12,488 nt of DNA from positions 1 through 12,488 of the forward strand of contig JBFLVQ010000240.1 of NCBI GenBank assembly GCA_040758525.1, in the 5' to 3' direction. The stretch comes from JBFLVQ01 sp040758525 (GTDB lineage Bacteria; Acidobacteriota; Blastocatellia; Chloracidobacteriales; JADJPF01). This document shows positions 1 through 6,002 of this stretch, one piece after another. The notes under the pieces were generated by a model. That model saw only the letters and a program-made list of their open reading frames with translations, ran no database searches and was not told the DNA's origin. The position numbers were made by a program, and so were the translations under genes. Position 1 is the first letter of the stretch; every line of letters starts with the position of its first letter.

Positions 1-330
1 CGATAGCTGTTGTGCAGATAATGGTCCATGCTCTTTGTAATAATCATTAAGAGAAGCCGCTACGGTAAAATATCCAGACATGCCAGGCCGTTTATTTAGA
101 TGAGGAAAATAGCCGGAGCCAAAATTGATCGCATCTAGAGTTATCAGAAATGCTGCAGTATCATCGCCATGACCTAGATAATGGGTATTAGCATCCAGTT
201 CTGGAAGGGTCGCTTCTGCAAGCGGCAGCGATTTCGCATAGGAAGAGATAAGATCATAATTGATCTGTACAAAAGATGCTCTTTCCGCAACCGCCCTAGC
301 GGCATTACGAACATTATCTATTAAAGACAT
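1..330 (-). CDS. Queuosine salvage (DUF2419-type) protein, 5' part only
   Basis: This is the first 110 codons of a protein whose C-terminal part lies beyond the left edge of the window. The reading frame is open throughout and begins with ATG at 330, preceded by a GAGGAA Shine-Dalgarno sequence at good spacing. The stretch LDAINFGSGYF, followed about ten residues later by MSGYFTVAASLN, resembles the DxLNFxFW...YSGYWSLCAAVN region of the human queuosine 5'-phosphate N-glycosylase/hydrolase (C9orf64/QNG1) family as I remember it. Known members release queuine from queuosine nucleotides so the base can be reused for tRNA modification. The catalytic half is outside the window, so activity cannot be judged. 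The gene lies 26 bp downstream of bshC on the same strand and is probably the third gene of that operon. The family call comes from recalled similarity and is moderately sure. Confidence 0.68.
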   Translation of the reverse strand, partial: MSLIDNVRNAARAVAERASFVQINYDLISSYAKSLPLAEATLPELDANTHYLGHGDDTAAFLITLDAINFGSGYFPHLNKRPGMSGYFTVAASLNDYYKEHGPLSAQQLS

Positions 331-356
331 ATTTACCATTCCTCATTCTTTACATT

Positions 357-2036
357 TTAGACGAAAAGTAGCTTGTGCGTAGTGGTATGAGGCTCTATGG
401 CCTGGTAAAGCGTATCAATAAAGCCATAACCATAACGGGCAAGAAAGTAATAGACATTCAGTTCCCGTTCTTGCAGATTCTTAGTTGGATAAAGAAGATT
501 AAACATACGCTCGATCTGACGTGCAACAGTATCCTCGCGCTTGGTACGATTATTAACAAAGCGGTTGCGCAGATTCTGTACCTGGTAAAGAATCTTGTCA
601 CGACCACCTTCAAGCGCATCTGCAAGTGTTGCATCGACGCCTGACAAAGCATTGCGTAATTTATCCAATTGTGTATTGAAGATCTGTTCTGTCTCTTCAA
701 AGACTGCTGCGGTGTTGGCATCCAGACTCTTCTCTACTACCTTACGCATTACCGACTCACTACCAGCAAAGAGATCTTCAAATTTTAATTCATATTTCTC
801 AAGCAGAGTAGCAAACCGTTCTGGAATCACAGTAAGGCTTGCACGTGGCACAATGCTGGGTGGTATACGATCGAGAAATTGATAGACTGGGCGCAACTGG
901 GCAAAATAGGCAGTCTCAGCAGGACCAGCAACATATATCAATGTAGGTAGTAGCCAATCCTGTACTGCCGGACGTATCGCAACACTGGGACTAAAAGCAG
1001 CAGGATCTTTCTCCATCAACTGCAATAGATCAGAGAGTGAGCGACATTGTGATGTTGTTTTCAGAATAAAACAGTTACCTTCACGAGTCATTGCGCTACG
1101 CTGATTATTCTCACAGACAAAGAGTGGCACCATATCAAGGCTGGTATGGATCTGCGCATGATACCCAGCTTCTTCAAGAGTATGACTCTGTTTAACTAAC
1201 TGCTCAGCAACCTGCTCGCAATTGCGTAGTACTGGTTCATAAACACGTGCTGCCAATTGTTTCAATTCTGGTTCTTGTGGATCTAGCAATATCACTCCAT
1301 AGTTGGCAAATAGACGTGCAAGCAGACGTGCAAATGCTTCGGCAAACCCTATTCCGACTTGATAAGCATCACGTAGATCTTTCTCAAGTTGCTCAACAAA
1401 TTCTGATTTCGGTAGTATTGCAAATAGTTCTGTTATTCTCTCCGCTATCTCTGCCTGCAGCTTTATATCACCTACGGATCGCTCCCCTGCTGGCAGACAA
1501 GATTCGTATTGAATCTTAATCAATTGGCCCTCATTGTTGACAACCTGACAATGGTTGACCTCTTGATAGTCATGATCCTCACTAGCAATCCAGAAGATCG
1601 GCACAGCCTTGCTACCTTGTTGACGTAAGTTCTCAGCCAGCTTAATAGCGGTAAGGGCTTTGTAGATAGTAAAAAGTGGCCCGGCAAAGAGGCCTGCCTG
1701 CTGACCGGTTACAACTGCGACCGTATCAGGATCACGTAGTAGATCTATATACTGAAAGGTCAGCGACGACGAACCAAAGCGGCGATTCTGTCGTTCTAAT
1801 GCATCCGCTACCATTCCTCGCTCAAAGGATTGAGCAGTAATCTTGTGAGCAAACTGGTTTAATGGTAGTTGGCTATGCTCTGATGAACGATAGAACTGGA
1901 TTACACGGTTGTGATCATATAGATAGTCATTAAAAAGTCGTGTCGTGCGCGGTATTACAGTAAAACTTAATGAATCTTGCCGAGCATGACCCTCACCTAC
2001 GGACCCATTTACTGAAGAAGATTGATTTGAACTCAC
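357..2036 (-). CDS. bshC: Bacillithiol biosynthesis cysteine-adding enzyme BshC
   Basis: This 559-residue protein has the hallmark BshC segments: VTGQQAGLFAGP at residues 109-120, followed by YKALTAIKLAE and FWIASEDHDYQEVNH at 148-162. BshC is the putative ligase that adds cysteine to glucosaminyl-malate in the last step of making bacillithiol, a cytosolic low-molecular-weight thiol. The C-terminal third (about 430-520) is rich in charged residues and looks alpha-helical or coiled-coil, as in the family. The start is GTG at 2036. No ATG lies between it and the first conserved block, and it gives about 20 poorly conserved Ser/Asn-rich residues before the usual family start near DSLSFTVIP. No strong ribosome binding site precedes it. 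With only 2 bp between it and the upstream aldolase stop, translation is probably coupled. The partner enzymes BshA and BshB are not in this window. Family assignment is secure; the exact start is less so. Confidence 0.93.
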   Translation of the reverse strand: MSSNQSSSVNGSVGEGHARQDSLSFTVIPRTTRLFNDYLYDHNRVIQFYRSSEHSQLPLNQFAHKITAQSFERGMVADALERQNRRFGSSSLTFQYIDLLRDPDTVAVVTGQQAGLFAGPLFTIYKALTAIKLAENLRQQGSKAVPIFWIASEDHDYQEVNHCQVVNNEGQLIKIQYESCLPAGERSVGDIKLQAEIAERITELFAILPKSEFVEQLEKDLRDAYQVGIGFAEAFARLLARLFANYGVILLDPQEPELKQLAARVYEPVLRNCEQVAEQLVKQSHTLEEAGYHAQIHTSLDMVPLFVCENNQRSAMTREGNCFILKTTSQCRSLSDLLQLMEKDPAAFSPSVAIRPAVQDWLLPTLIYVAGPAETAYFAQLRPVYQFLDRIPPSIVPRASLTVIPERFATLLEKYELKFEDLFAGSESVMRKVVEKSLDANTAAVFEETEQIFNTQLDKLRNALSGVDATLADALEGGRDKILYQVQNLRNRFVNNRTKREDTVARQIERMFNLLYPTKNLQERELNVYYFLARYGYGFIDTLYQAIEPHTTTHKLLFV

Positions 2037-2038
2037 GA

Positions 2039-2950
2039 TTAATTATCCATCAATTTTAAATTTTCAAAAAATTTACACTCTTGCAAACTAGTGCGAATCG
2101 CTTGGCGAGCCGCCGCATTTGGCATAGTAAGTGGACTGCGCACATCGCCGCCAATATAACCTACGCAATCCATCGCATATTTGATTCCACCTATGCCGTA
2201 GCGAGTAGCGATCTCTTCAGAGAGTATTAGCAGACGCTCTTGATAAGTACGCGCATCTGCCAACTGATTTGCCTCCAGTAATCGATAGATCTCTACACAG
2301 GCAGTGGGAGCAAGATTGGCAATGGCAAGGATAGCGCCTTGTGCGCCTACGGCAAGCGCGGGATATAGGACAGGTGCGCTACCAGTAAGCACAACAAAAT
2401 CTTTTGGCACCAGGCTAAGAGTATGAATAAGTGCGCGTACATCTCCGGCGCTATCTTTTATACCTACAATATTGCGATGCTCTGCTAACACAGCAATAGT
2501 TTCTGGCTGCAATGTTACTCCAGTAAATTGAGGTACACTATAGAGCAACACAGGAATGGGACTGGCGTCCGCGACTTCGCAATAAAAATCGCGTAACACC
2601 GTCTGTGTCATAGAGCTTTTGAAGTAGTGTGGTGTAACAACTAGGGCATAATCGCCACCTGCAGCAGCGGCTTGACGTGTAAAGAGAATTGTTGCGCGTG
2701 TCGAATGTAAGCCTGTGCCGACAATCATAGACATCGTGTCAGGAATACTTGCGCGCGCCACCGTTAGTAGTTCAAGTTTCTCTGCCTCGTCTAGATGCAC
2801 AACCTCACCAGTCGAACCTAGTACAAGATAGCCGGTTAGACCAGTCTTATGCCAGTTAGTAAAATTAGCGCGTAGACCAGTCAGATCCACAGTACCATCC
2901 GACCTGAAAGGTGTAGTGATAGCGGGAAGTATGCCTTTCAGTGAGATCAT
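2039..2950 (-). CDS. DapA/NanA-superfamily aldolase, 4-hydroxy-2-oxoglutarate aldolase-like
   Basis: This 303-residue protein is a complete TIM-barrel class I aldolase of the dihydrodipicolinate synthase/N-acetylneuraminate lyase superfamily. It shows the GSTGE loop at 45-49, the catalytic tyrosine Y137 (in LLYSVPQFTG) and the Schiff-base lysine K165 (in VGIKDS). True DapA enzymes usually have GTTGE and an arginine in the YNVPxRTG segment that binds the substrate carboxylate. Here the arginine position is F142 and the segment reads YSVP. Together with the C-terminal RYGIGGIKYAMDCVGYIGG stretch, this resembles mammalian HOGA1, which cleaves 4-hydroxy-2-oxoglutarate to pyruvate and glyoxylate. 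I therefore prefer a HOGA-like or other 2-keto-acid aldolase role over lysine biosynthesis, though substrate cannot be fixed from sequence alone. It is the first gene of a leftward operon with bshC. The ATG at 2950 has a GAGG Shine-Dalgarno 8 bases upstream and a clear promoter. Confidence 0.88.
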   Translation of the reverse strand: MISLKGILPAITTPFRSDGTVDLTGLRANFTNWHKTGLTGYLVLGSTGEVVHLDEAEKLELLTVARASIPDTMSMIVGTGLHSTRATILFTRQAAAAGGDYALVVTPHYFKSSMTQTVLRDFYCEVADASPIPVLLYSVPQFTGVTLQPETIAVLAEHRNIVGIKDSAGDVRALIHTLSLVPKDFVVLTGSAPVLYPALAVGAQGAILAIANLAPTACVEIYRLLEANQLADARTYQERLLILSEEIATRYGIGGIKYAMDCVGYIGGDVRSPLTMPNAAARQAIRTSLQECKFFENLKLMDN

Positions 2951-2988
2951 CTAATTATCCTCATAGACAGTTTTTTGATTAAAGTTCC

Positions 2989-3017
2989 ATTATATGTTTG
3001 GCGCTGCGAACCAACAA
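2989..3017 (-). promoter_or_regulatory. Candidate sigma-70-type promoter for the aldolase-bshC-queuosine operon
   Basis: Reading leftwards, TTGTTG (3017-3012) is separated by exactly 17 bases from a perfect TATAAT (2994-2989). The start codon at 2950 follows about 38 bases after the -10 box, leaving room for the GAGG ribosome binding site seen just upstream of the ATG. The -10 box is strong and the -35 box matches consensus at three of six positions. It is the only good promoter I see for this operon. Confidence 0.6.
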
Positions 3018-3024
3018 TCTAAAT

Positions 3025-3040
3025 CTGCACGCTCGTGCAG
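3025..3040. repeat. 16-bp inverted repeat between divergent promoters (candidate operator)
   Basis: CTGCACGCTCGTGCAG has two perfectly complementary 7-base arms around a 2-base centre. It lies between the -35 box of the leftward promoter (ends 3017) and the first -35-like element of the rightward promoter (starts 3048). No T-run follows on either strand, so it does not look like a terminator. The placement suits a dimeric regulator controlling both directions. It also satisfies CTG-N10-CAG, the pattern of the enterobacterial LexA box, but I do not claim LexA binding. Confidence 0.5.
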
Positions 3041-3047
3041 TCCGCGC

Positions 3048-3086
3048 TTGACGCCTACTGTCTGAGATCCCTAACATAAATATAGT
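3048..3086 (+). promoter_or_regulatory. Candidate promoter region for the Fic-M2 peptidase pair
   Basis: Two overlapping arrangements are possible. TTGACG (3048-3053) with an 18-base spacer leads to TAACAT (3072-3077). Alternatively TATAGT (3081-3086) serves as -10, with a weak CTGTCT 17 bases upstream. Either would start transcription 20-35 bases before the Fic ATG at 3117. I cannot tell which is used. Confidence 0.4.
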
Positions 3087-3116
3087 ACTGTTTAACTTTC
3101 CTGAAAGGCGCAGCAT

Positions 3117-3908
3117 ATGCTACCTATTCTGGACGAGTCCTATCGGCCGTCATCTCATTGGGTGCAAGATCTTGCGCAAAAATATGACGCTCTGCACCAA
3201 TTTGAGCCCATTGCATCCACACCGGCATCTCGTATTCAAGAACATCTATATGTCGAGCAGGTCACAGAGAATCTACTGCTCGGCGATCTGAAAATTACTC
3301 GTGAGCGTGTACGCGAACTAATTAATGGAATAAGCCTACCAGCCAACAACCAGGCTGAACAGGCTGCGCTCAGTTTTGCCAATGCAGTCCGTTATCTACA
3401 TACGCTAATTGCTAACCAGGAGAACAAGGTCAGCTTTAATCTTACGTCGGATCTTTTATGCGAGTTGCATACGTTAGCGATGGAAGAGCTAGGGGAAGGA
3501 GGCGGTTGCTTTCGCACCAGCGAGGCAAAGCCGCTTGCTGAAGGCCATCAGCCCGCTGATGCAGAAGCGCTTTCACTACTTATTGATAACGCCCTGGAAT
3601 GGTTCAGTGTGCCATCTTTTCAGGAACTACATCCTGTTGAGCAAGCTTGGCTGGTGCACTTGCGATTAATGGACTTGCAACCTTTTGCTCAAGCCAATGG
3701 ACGCTTAGTGCGATTGGCAACAAGTCTATATACTTTACGTGCAGGCTTGTTGCCTATTATTGTTAGCGCTAATGATCGTGAGTTCTACCATTTTGCTCTG
3801 GTGAACTCATTTCAGATGATCACACAGCCTGGGATAGAACTGTTTGCACGTTCACTTATGCACACTTATGATGAAGTGTTAAAATTTGTAAAAACAACTG
3901 ACAATTAA
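3117..3908 (+). CDS. Fic-fold protein with degenerate active site
   Basis: This 263-residue protein matches the Fic domain in layout: an N-terminal helical part, a flap-like GCFRTSEAKPL segment (about 130-140), HPVEQAWLVHLRLMDL leading into the active-site loop, and a C-terminal helix. Active Fic enzymes transfer AMP or another nucleotide moiety to a target hydroxyl and carry HxFx(D/E)GNGRxxR. Here the loop at 188-199 reads QPFAQANGRLVR: the catalytic His is Gln188, the Mg-binding acidic residue is Gln192 and the first Gly is Ala193, while Phe190, Asn194, Gly195 and both arginines remain. The N-terminal inhibitory helix (S/T)xxxEGN also appears lost, reading ENLLLGD at 51-57 with Leu in place of the inhibitory Glu. 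The frame is intact, so it is probably an expressed pseudoenzyme, scaffold or altered enzyme. An AAAGG ribosome binding site precedes the ATG. The M2 peptidase starts 32 bp downstream, so co-transcription is likely. Confidence 0.85.
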   Translation: MLPILDESYRPSSHWVQDLAQKYDALHQFEPIASTPASRIQEHLYVEQVTENLLLGDLKITRERVRELINGISLPANNQAEQAALSFANAVRYLHTLIANQENKVSFNLTSDLLCELHTLAMEELGEGGGCFRTSEAKPLAEGHQPADAEALSLLIDNALEWFSVPSFQELHPVEQAWLVHLRLMDLQPFAQANGRLVRLATSLYTLRAGLLPIIVSANDREFYHFALVNSFQMITQPGIELFARSLMHTYDEVLKFVKTTDN

Positions 3909-3940
3909 AGATCTATTTTCAAAGCGAGAGGATTGCCATA

Positions 3941-5803
3941 ATGCCGAAGTCGATATCCACACGCTGGCTCTTGAGTTTAATGGTGATGGTCCTATTTCTT
4001 GCCGTCGCCGCAGGTAGTCAAAAACCGTCTACTGCTAAATCATCCTCTGCCAATTCAGAGATTAGGGAAAACGCGCAAAAATTTATTGATGATTATACCC
4101 AGCAGTGGAACCAGTTGCGTCGTGAATATGTGCTGGCCGATTGGAACTCTAATACTAAAATAGTAGAAGGTGATAATACCAATGCTAAGGCAACAACCGC
4201 AGCATTAGAGAAACTATCTGCCTTCACTGGCAGCAAATCCAATATTGAGACCGTCACCAAATTCCTCAAGCAAAAAGCTCAACTCTCAGAACTACAGATA
4301 CGGCAATTACAGAACATACTCTTTCTCGCCGGTGAGAATCCCGAGACGGCTGGTGAAGTTGTTAAGCAGCGAATTGCTGCAGAGACCGCACAAACAGAAA
4401 AACTCTACGGTTTTGATTTTAAGCTCGATGGTCAATCGATCACTGCCAATAAGATCGATGAACTTCTACGCACTTCACAAAATTTAGAGGAACGTGAGAA
4501 GGTTTGGTCTTCCTCCAAAGAAGTAGGAAAAGTTCTTAAAGATGGCCTCGCCAATCTACAACAGTTGCGTAATGCCACTGTTAAGCCACTAGGCTATAAA
4601 TCATTCTACAGCTATCAAGCGTCTGAATATGGTTTGACAGCAGAAGAGATGATGAAGCTGATGGAAGATATACGGCGACAATTATGGCCACTCTATCGAG
4701 AGCTACATACCTATACTCGTTATGAATTGGCTAAGCGCTACAATAGACCGGTTCCTGACCTGCTTCCTGCACATTGGCTGCCTAATCGTTGGGGACAGTA
4801 TTGGGATTCGATAGTAGAAGTGCCAGGACTCAATATTGATGCCGCGCTTAAAGATAGATCTCCAGAATGGGTTGTGAAACAGGCAGAACAGTTCTATATA
4901 AGTCTAGGTTGGCAGCCATTACCGCAAAGCTTCTGGGAGAAATCCTCTCTCTATCCGTTACCACCAAACACTCCTTATAAAAAGAATAACCATGCTAGCG
5001 CCTGGCATATGGATAATGAACAGGATGTACGTGCACTAATGAGCGTCGAGCCAGATGCGCAATGGTACGAAACTGCTCATCATGAACTTGGCCATATCTA
5101 TTATTATCTTACCTACTCTAATCCAGATGTGCCGTTACTGTTACGTGGTGGCGCTAATCGTGCCTACCATGAAGCCATGGGTAGTCTAATAGGGCTGGCA
5201 GCAACACAAAAACCTTTTCTAGCAGGTCGTGGACTTATTCCCCAAGACATCCCCAAAGACACCCAAGAAGATAAGATAAATATATTGCTTAAAGAAGCTC
5301 TCAATCATGTCGTGTATATAGAATTTGCCGCTGGCACAATGCCACGTTTTGAATATGAGCTTTACAATAAGAACCTTCCTAAAGATCAATATAATCGCCG
5401 TTGGTGGGAGATCGTCAAAGCGTATCAGGGTATTGTACCTCCTACACCACGTGGTGAAGAGTACTGTGATGCCTGTACCAAAACTCATATCAATGATGAT
5501 CCAGCGCAATACTATGATTACGCCCTCTCTGTCATTCTACTCTTCCAATTGCATGACCATATTGCGACAAAGATTCTTAAACAAGATCCACATGCTACCA
5601 ATTATTATGGTAACAAAGAGGTAGGGGATTTCTTGCGTGACCTTATGCGGCCTGGTAGCTCACGTGACTGGCGTATACTGCTAAAGGAAAAGACTGGCGC
5701 GCAGTTAAGCGCTAGTGCTATGGTCAAATACTTCCAACCCTTGATAGATCATTTGAAGAAGGTGAACTCCGGACGTAAATATACTCTGGCGCAACTTAAC
5801 TGA
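3941..5803 (+). CDS. Secreted M2-family peptidyl-dipeptidase (ACE-like)
   Basis: This 620-residue zinc metallopeptidase of family M2 (angiotensin-converting-enzyme fold) would remove C-terminal dipeptides from oligopeptides. Residues 1-25 form a signal peptide with basic residues and a long hydrophobic core ending near AVAAGSQ. No lipobox cysteine follows, so the product should be periplasmic or secreted. The zinc site is HExxH at H381-H385, with the third ligand E411 in YHEAMG. HASAWHM lies upstream, like HASAWDF in ACE, and LLFQLHDH lies near the C-terminus, like IIQFQFHEA. H516 fits the transition-state-stabilising histidine of ACE. In the YxRY motif of ACE the arginine is a chloride ligand; here the aligned segment Y524-Y527 has Asp526 instead. 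An AGAGGA ribosome binding site is well placed before the ATG. The length is normal for a single-domain bacterial M2 enzyme, and family assignment is secure. Confidence 0.92.
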   Translation: MPKSISTRWLLSLMVMVLFLAVAAGSQKPSTAKSSSANSEIRENAQKFIDDYTQQWNQLRREYVLADWNSNTKIVEGDNTNAKATTAALEKLSAFTGSKSNIETVTKFLKQKAQLSELQIRQLQNILFLAGENPETAGEVVKQRIAAETAQTEKLYGFDFKLDGQSITANKIDELLRTSQNLEEREKVWSSSKEVGKVLKDGLANLQQLRNATVKPLGYKSFYSYQASEYGLTAEEMMKLMEDIRRQLWPLYRELHTYTRYELAKRYNRPVPDLLPAHWLPNRWGQYWDSIVEVPGLNIDAALKDRSPEWVVKQAEQFYISLGWQPLPQSFWEKSSLYPLPPNTPYKKNNHASAWHMDNEQDVRALMSVEPDAQWYETAHHELGHIYYYLTYSNPDVPLLLRGGANRAYHEAMGSLIGLAATQKPFLAGRGLIPQDIPKDTQEDKINILLKEALNHVVYIEFAAGTMPRFEYELYNKNLPKDQYNRRWWEIVKAYQGIVPPTPRGEEYCDACTKTHINDDPAQYYDYALSVILLFQLHDHIATKILKQDPHATNYYGNKEVGDFLRDLMRPGSSRDWRILLKEKTGAQLSASAMVKYFQPLIDHLKKVNSGRKYTLAQLN

Positions 5804-5805
5804 TT

Positions 5806-5864
5806 TTTCTCACAGAGAAACCTTATACCCACTCTCTTTGCAGGTAACTCCCCTGTTTCTCTGT
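5806..5864 (+). promoter_or_regulatory. Alternative stem segments after the M2 peptidase gene (possible attenuator or weak terminator)
   Basis: Just after the peptidase stop codon, three complementary segments occur. TTTCTC (5806-5811) can pair with GAGAAA (5815-5820) over a 3-base loop. The overlapping ACAGAGAAAC (5812-5821) can instead pair perfectly over 10 bases with GTTTCTCTGT (5855-5864) across a 33-base loop. The two folds exclude each other. No U-run follows the second stem, so this is not a standard intrinsic terminator. Confidence 0.35.
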
Positions 5865-5888
5865 AGTAAACTTTCTCCGCTTATTGTA

Positions 5889-5946
5889 CTAATTTGCTAA
5901 CAATACACCATATATGGTACACACAGTATGGACAATGGCAAATTAG
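5889..5946. repeat. 9-bp inverted repeat spanning the dnaE promoter, with an inner 12-bp palindrome
   Basis: CTAATTTGC (5889-5897) is the exact reverse complement of GCAAATTAG (5938-5946). Between the arms lies ACCATATATGGT (5907-5918), a perfect 12-base palindrome. The right arm falls inside the spacer of the candidate dnaE promoter, so a protein bound there could block RNA polymerase. The two symmetric elements are not exactly concentric (centres about 5 bases apart), so they may be separate sites or chance in an AT-rich stretch. Confidence 0.4.
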
Positions 5947-5957
5947 CATGGTATTAT
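5929..5957 (+). promoter_or_regulatory. Candidate sigma-70-type promoter for dnaE
   Basis: TGGACA (5929-5934), a 17-base spacer, then TATTAT (5952-5957) give five of six matches to each consensus box at ideal spacing. Transcription would begin near 5964, giving a leader of about 40 bases before the dnaE ATG at 6003. No Shine-Dalgarno sequence is visible in that leader. The response regulator gene downstream may be read from here as well. Confidence 0.6.
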
Positions 5958-6002
5958 GCGCCGCAGAAAAATTGATCTTGATCCACGAAATTCTTAAATA
6001 CT

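Noticed and set aside
375..1519. Several plus-strand open frames of 80-95 codons opposite bshC
   Set aside because: They lie antisense to a well-conserved gene, show no recognisable domains, and are composition-driven shadows.
2039..2950. Calling this gene dapA outright
   Set aside because: The carboxylate-binding arginine and GTTGE loop of DapA are absent and the sequence looks closer to HOGA-type aldolases, so no symbol was given.
3025..3040. LexA box
   Set aside because: The CTG-N10-CAG match is to the enterobacterial consensus, which is not expected outside related groups, and the neighbouring genes are not typical SOS genes; it was kept only as an unassigned operator candidate.
5855..5900. 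Intrinsic terminator after the M2 peptidase
   Set aside because: The 10-base stem has a 33-base loop and no T-run follows it, so it fails the usual criteria.
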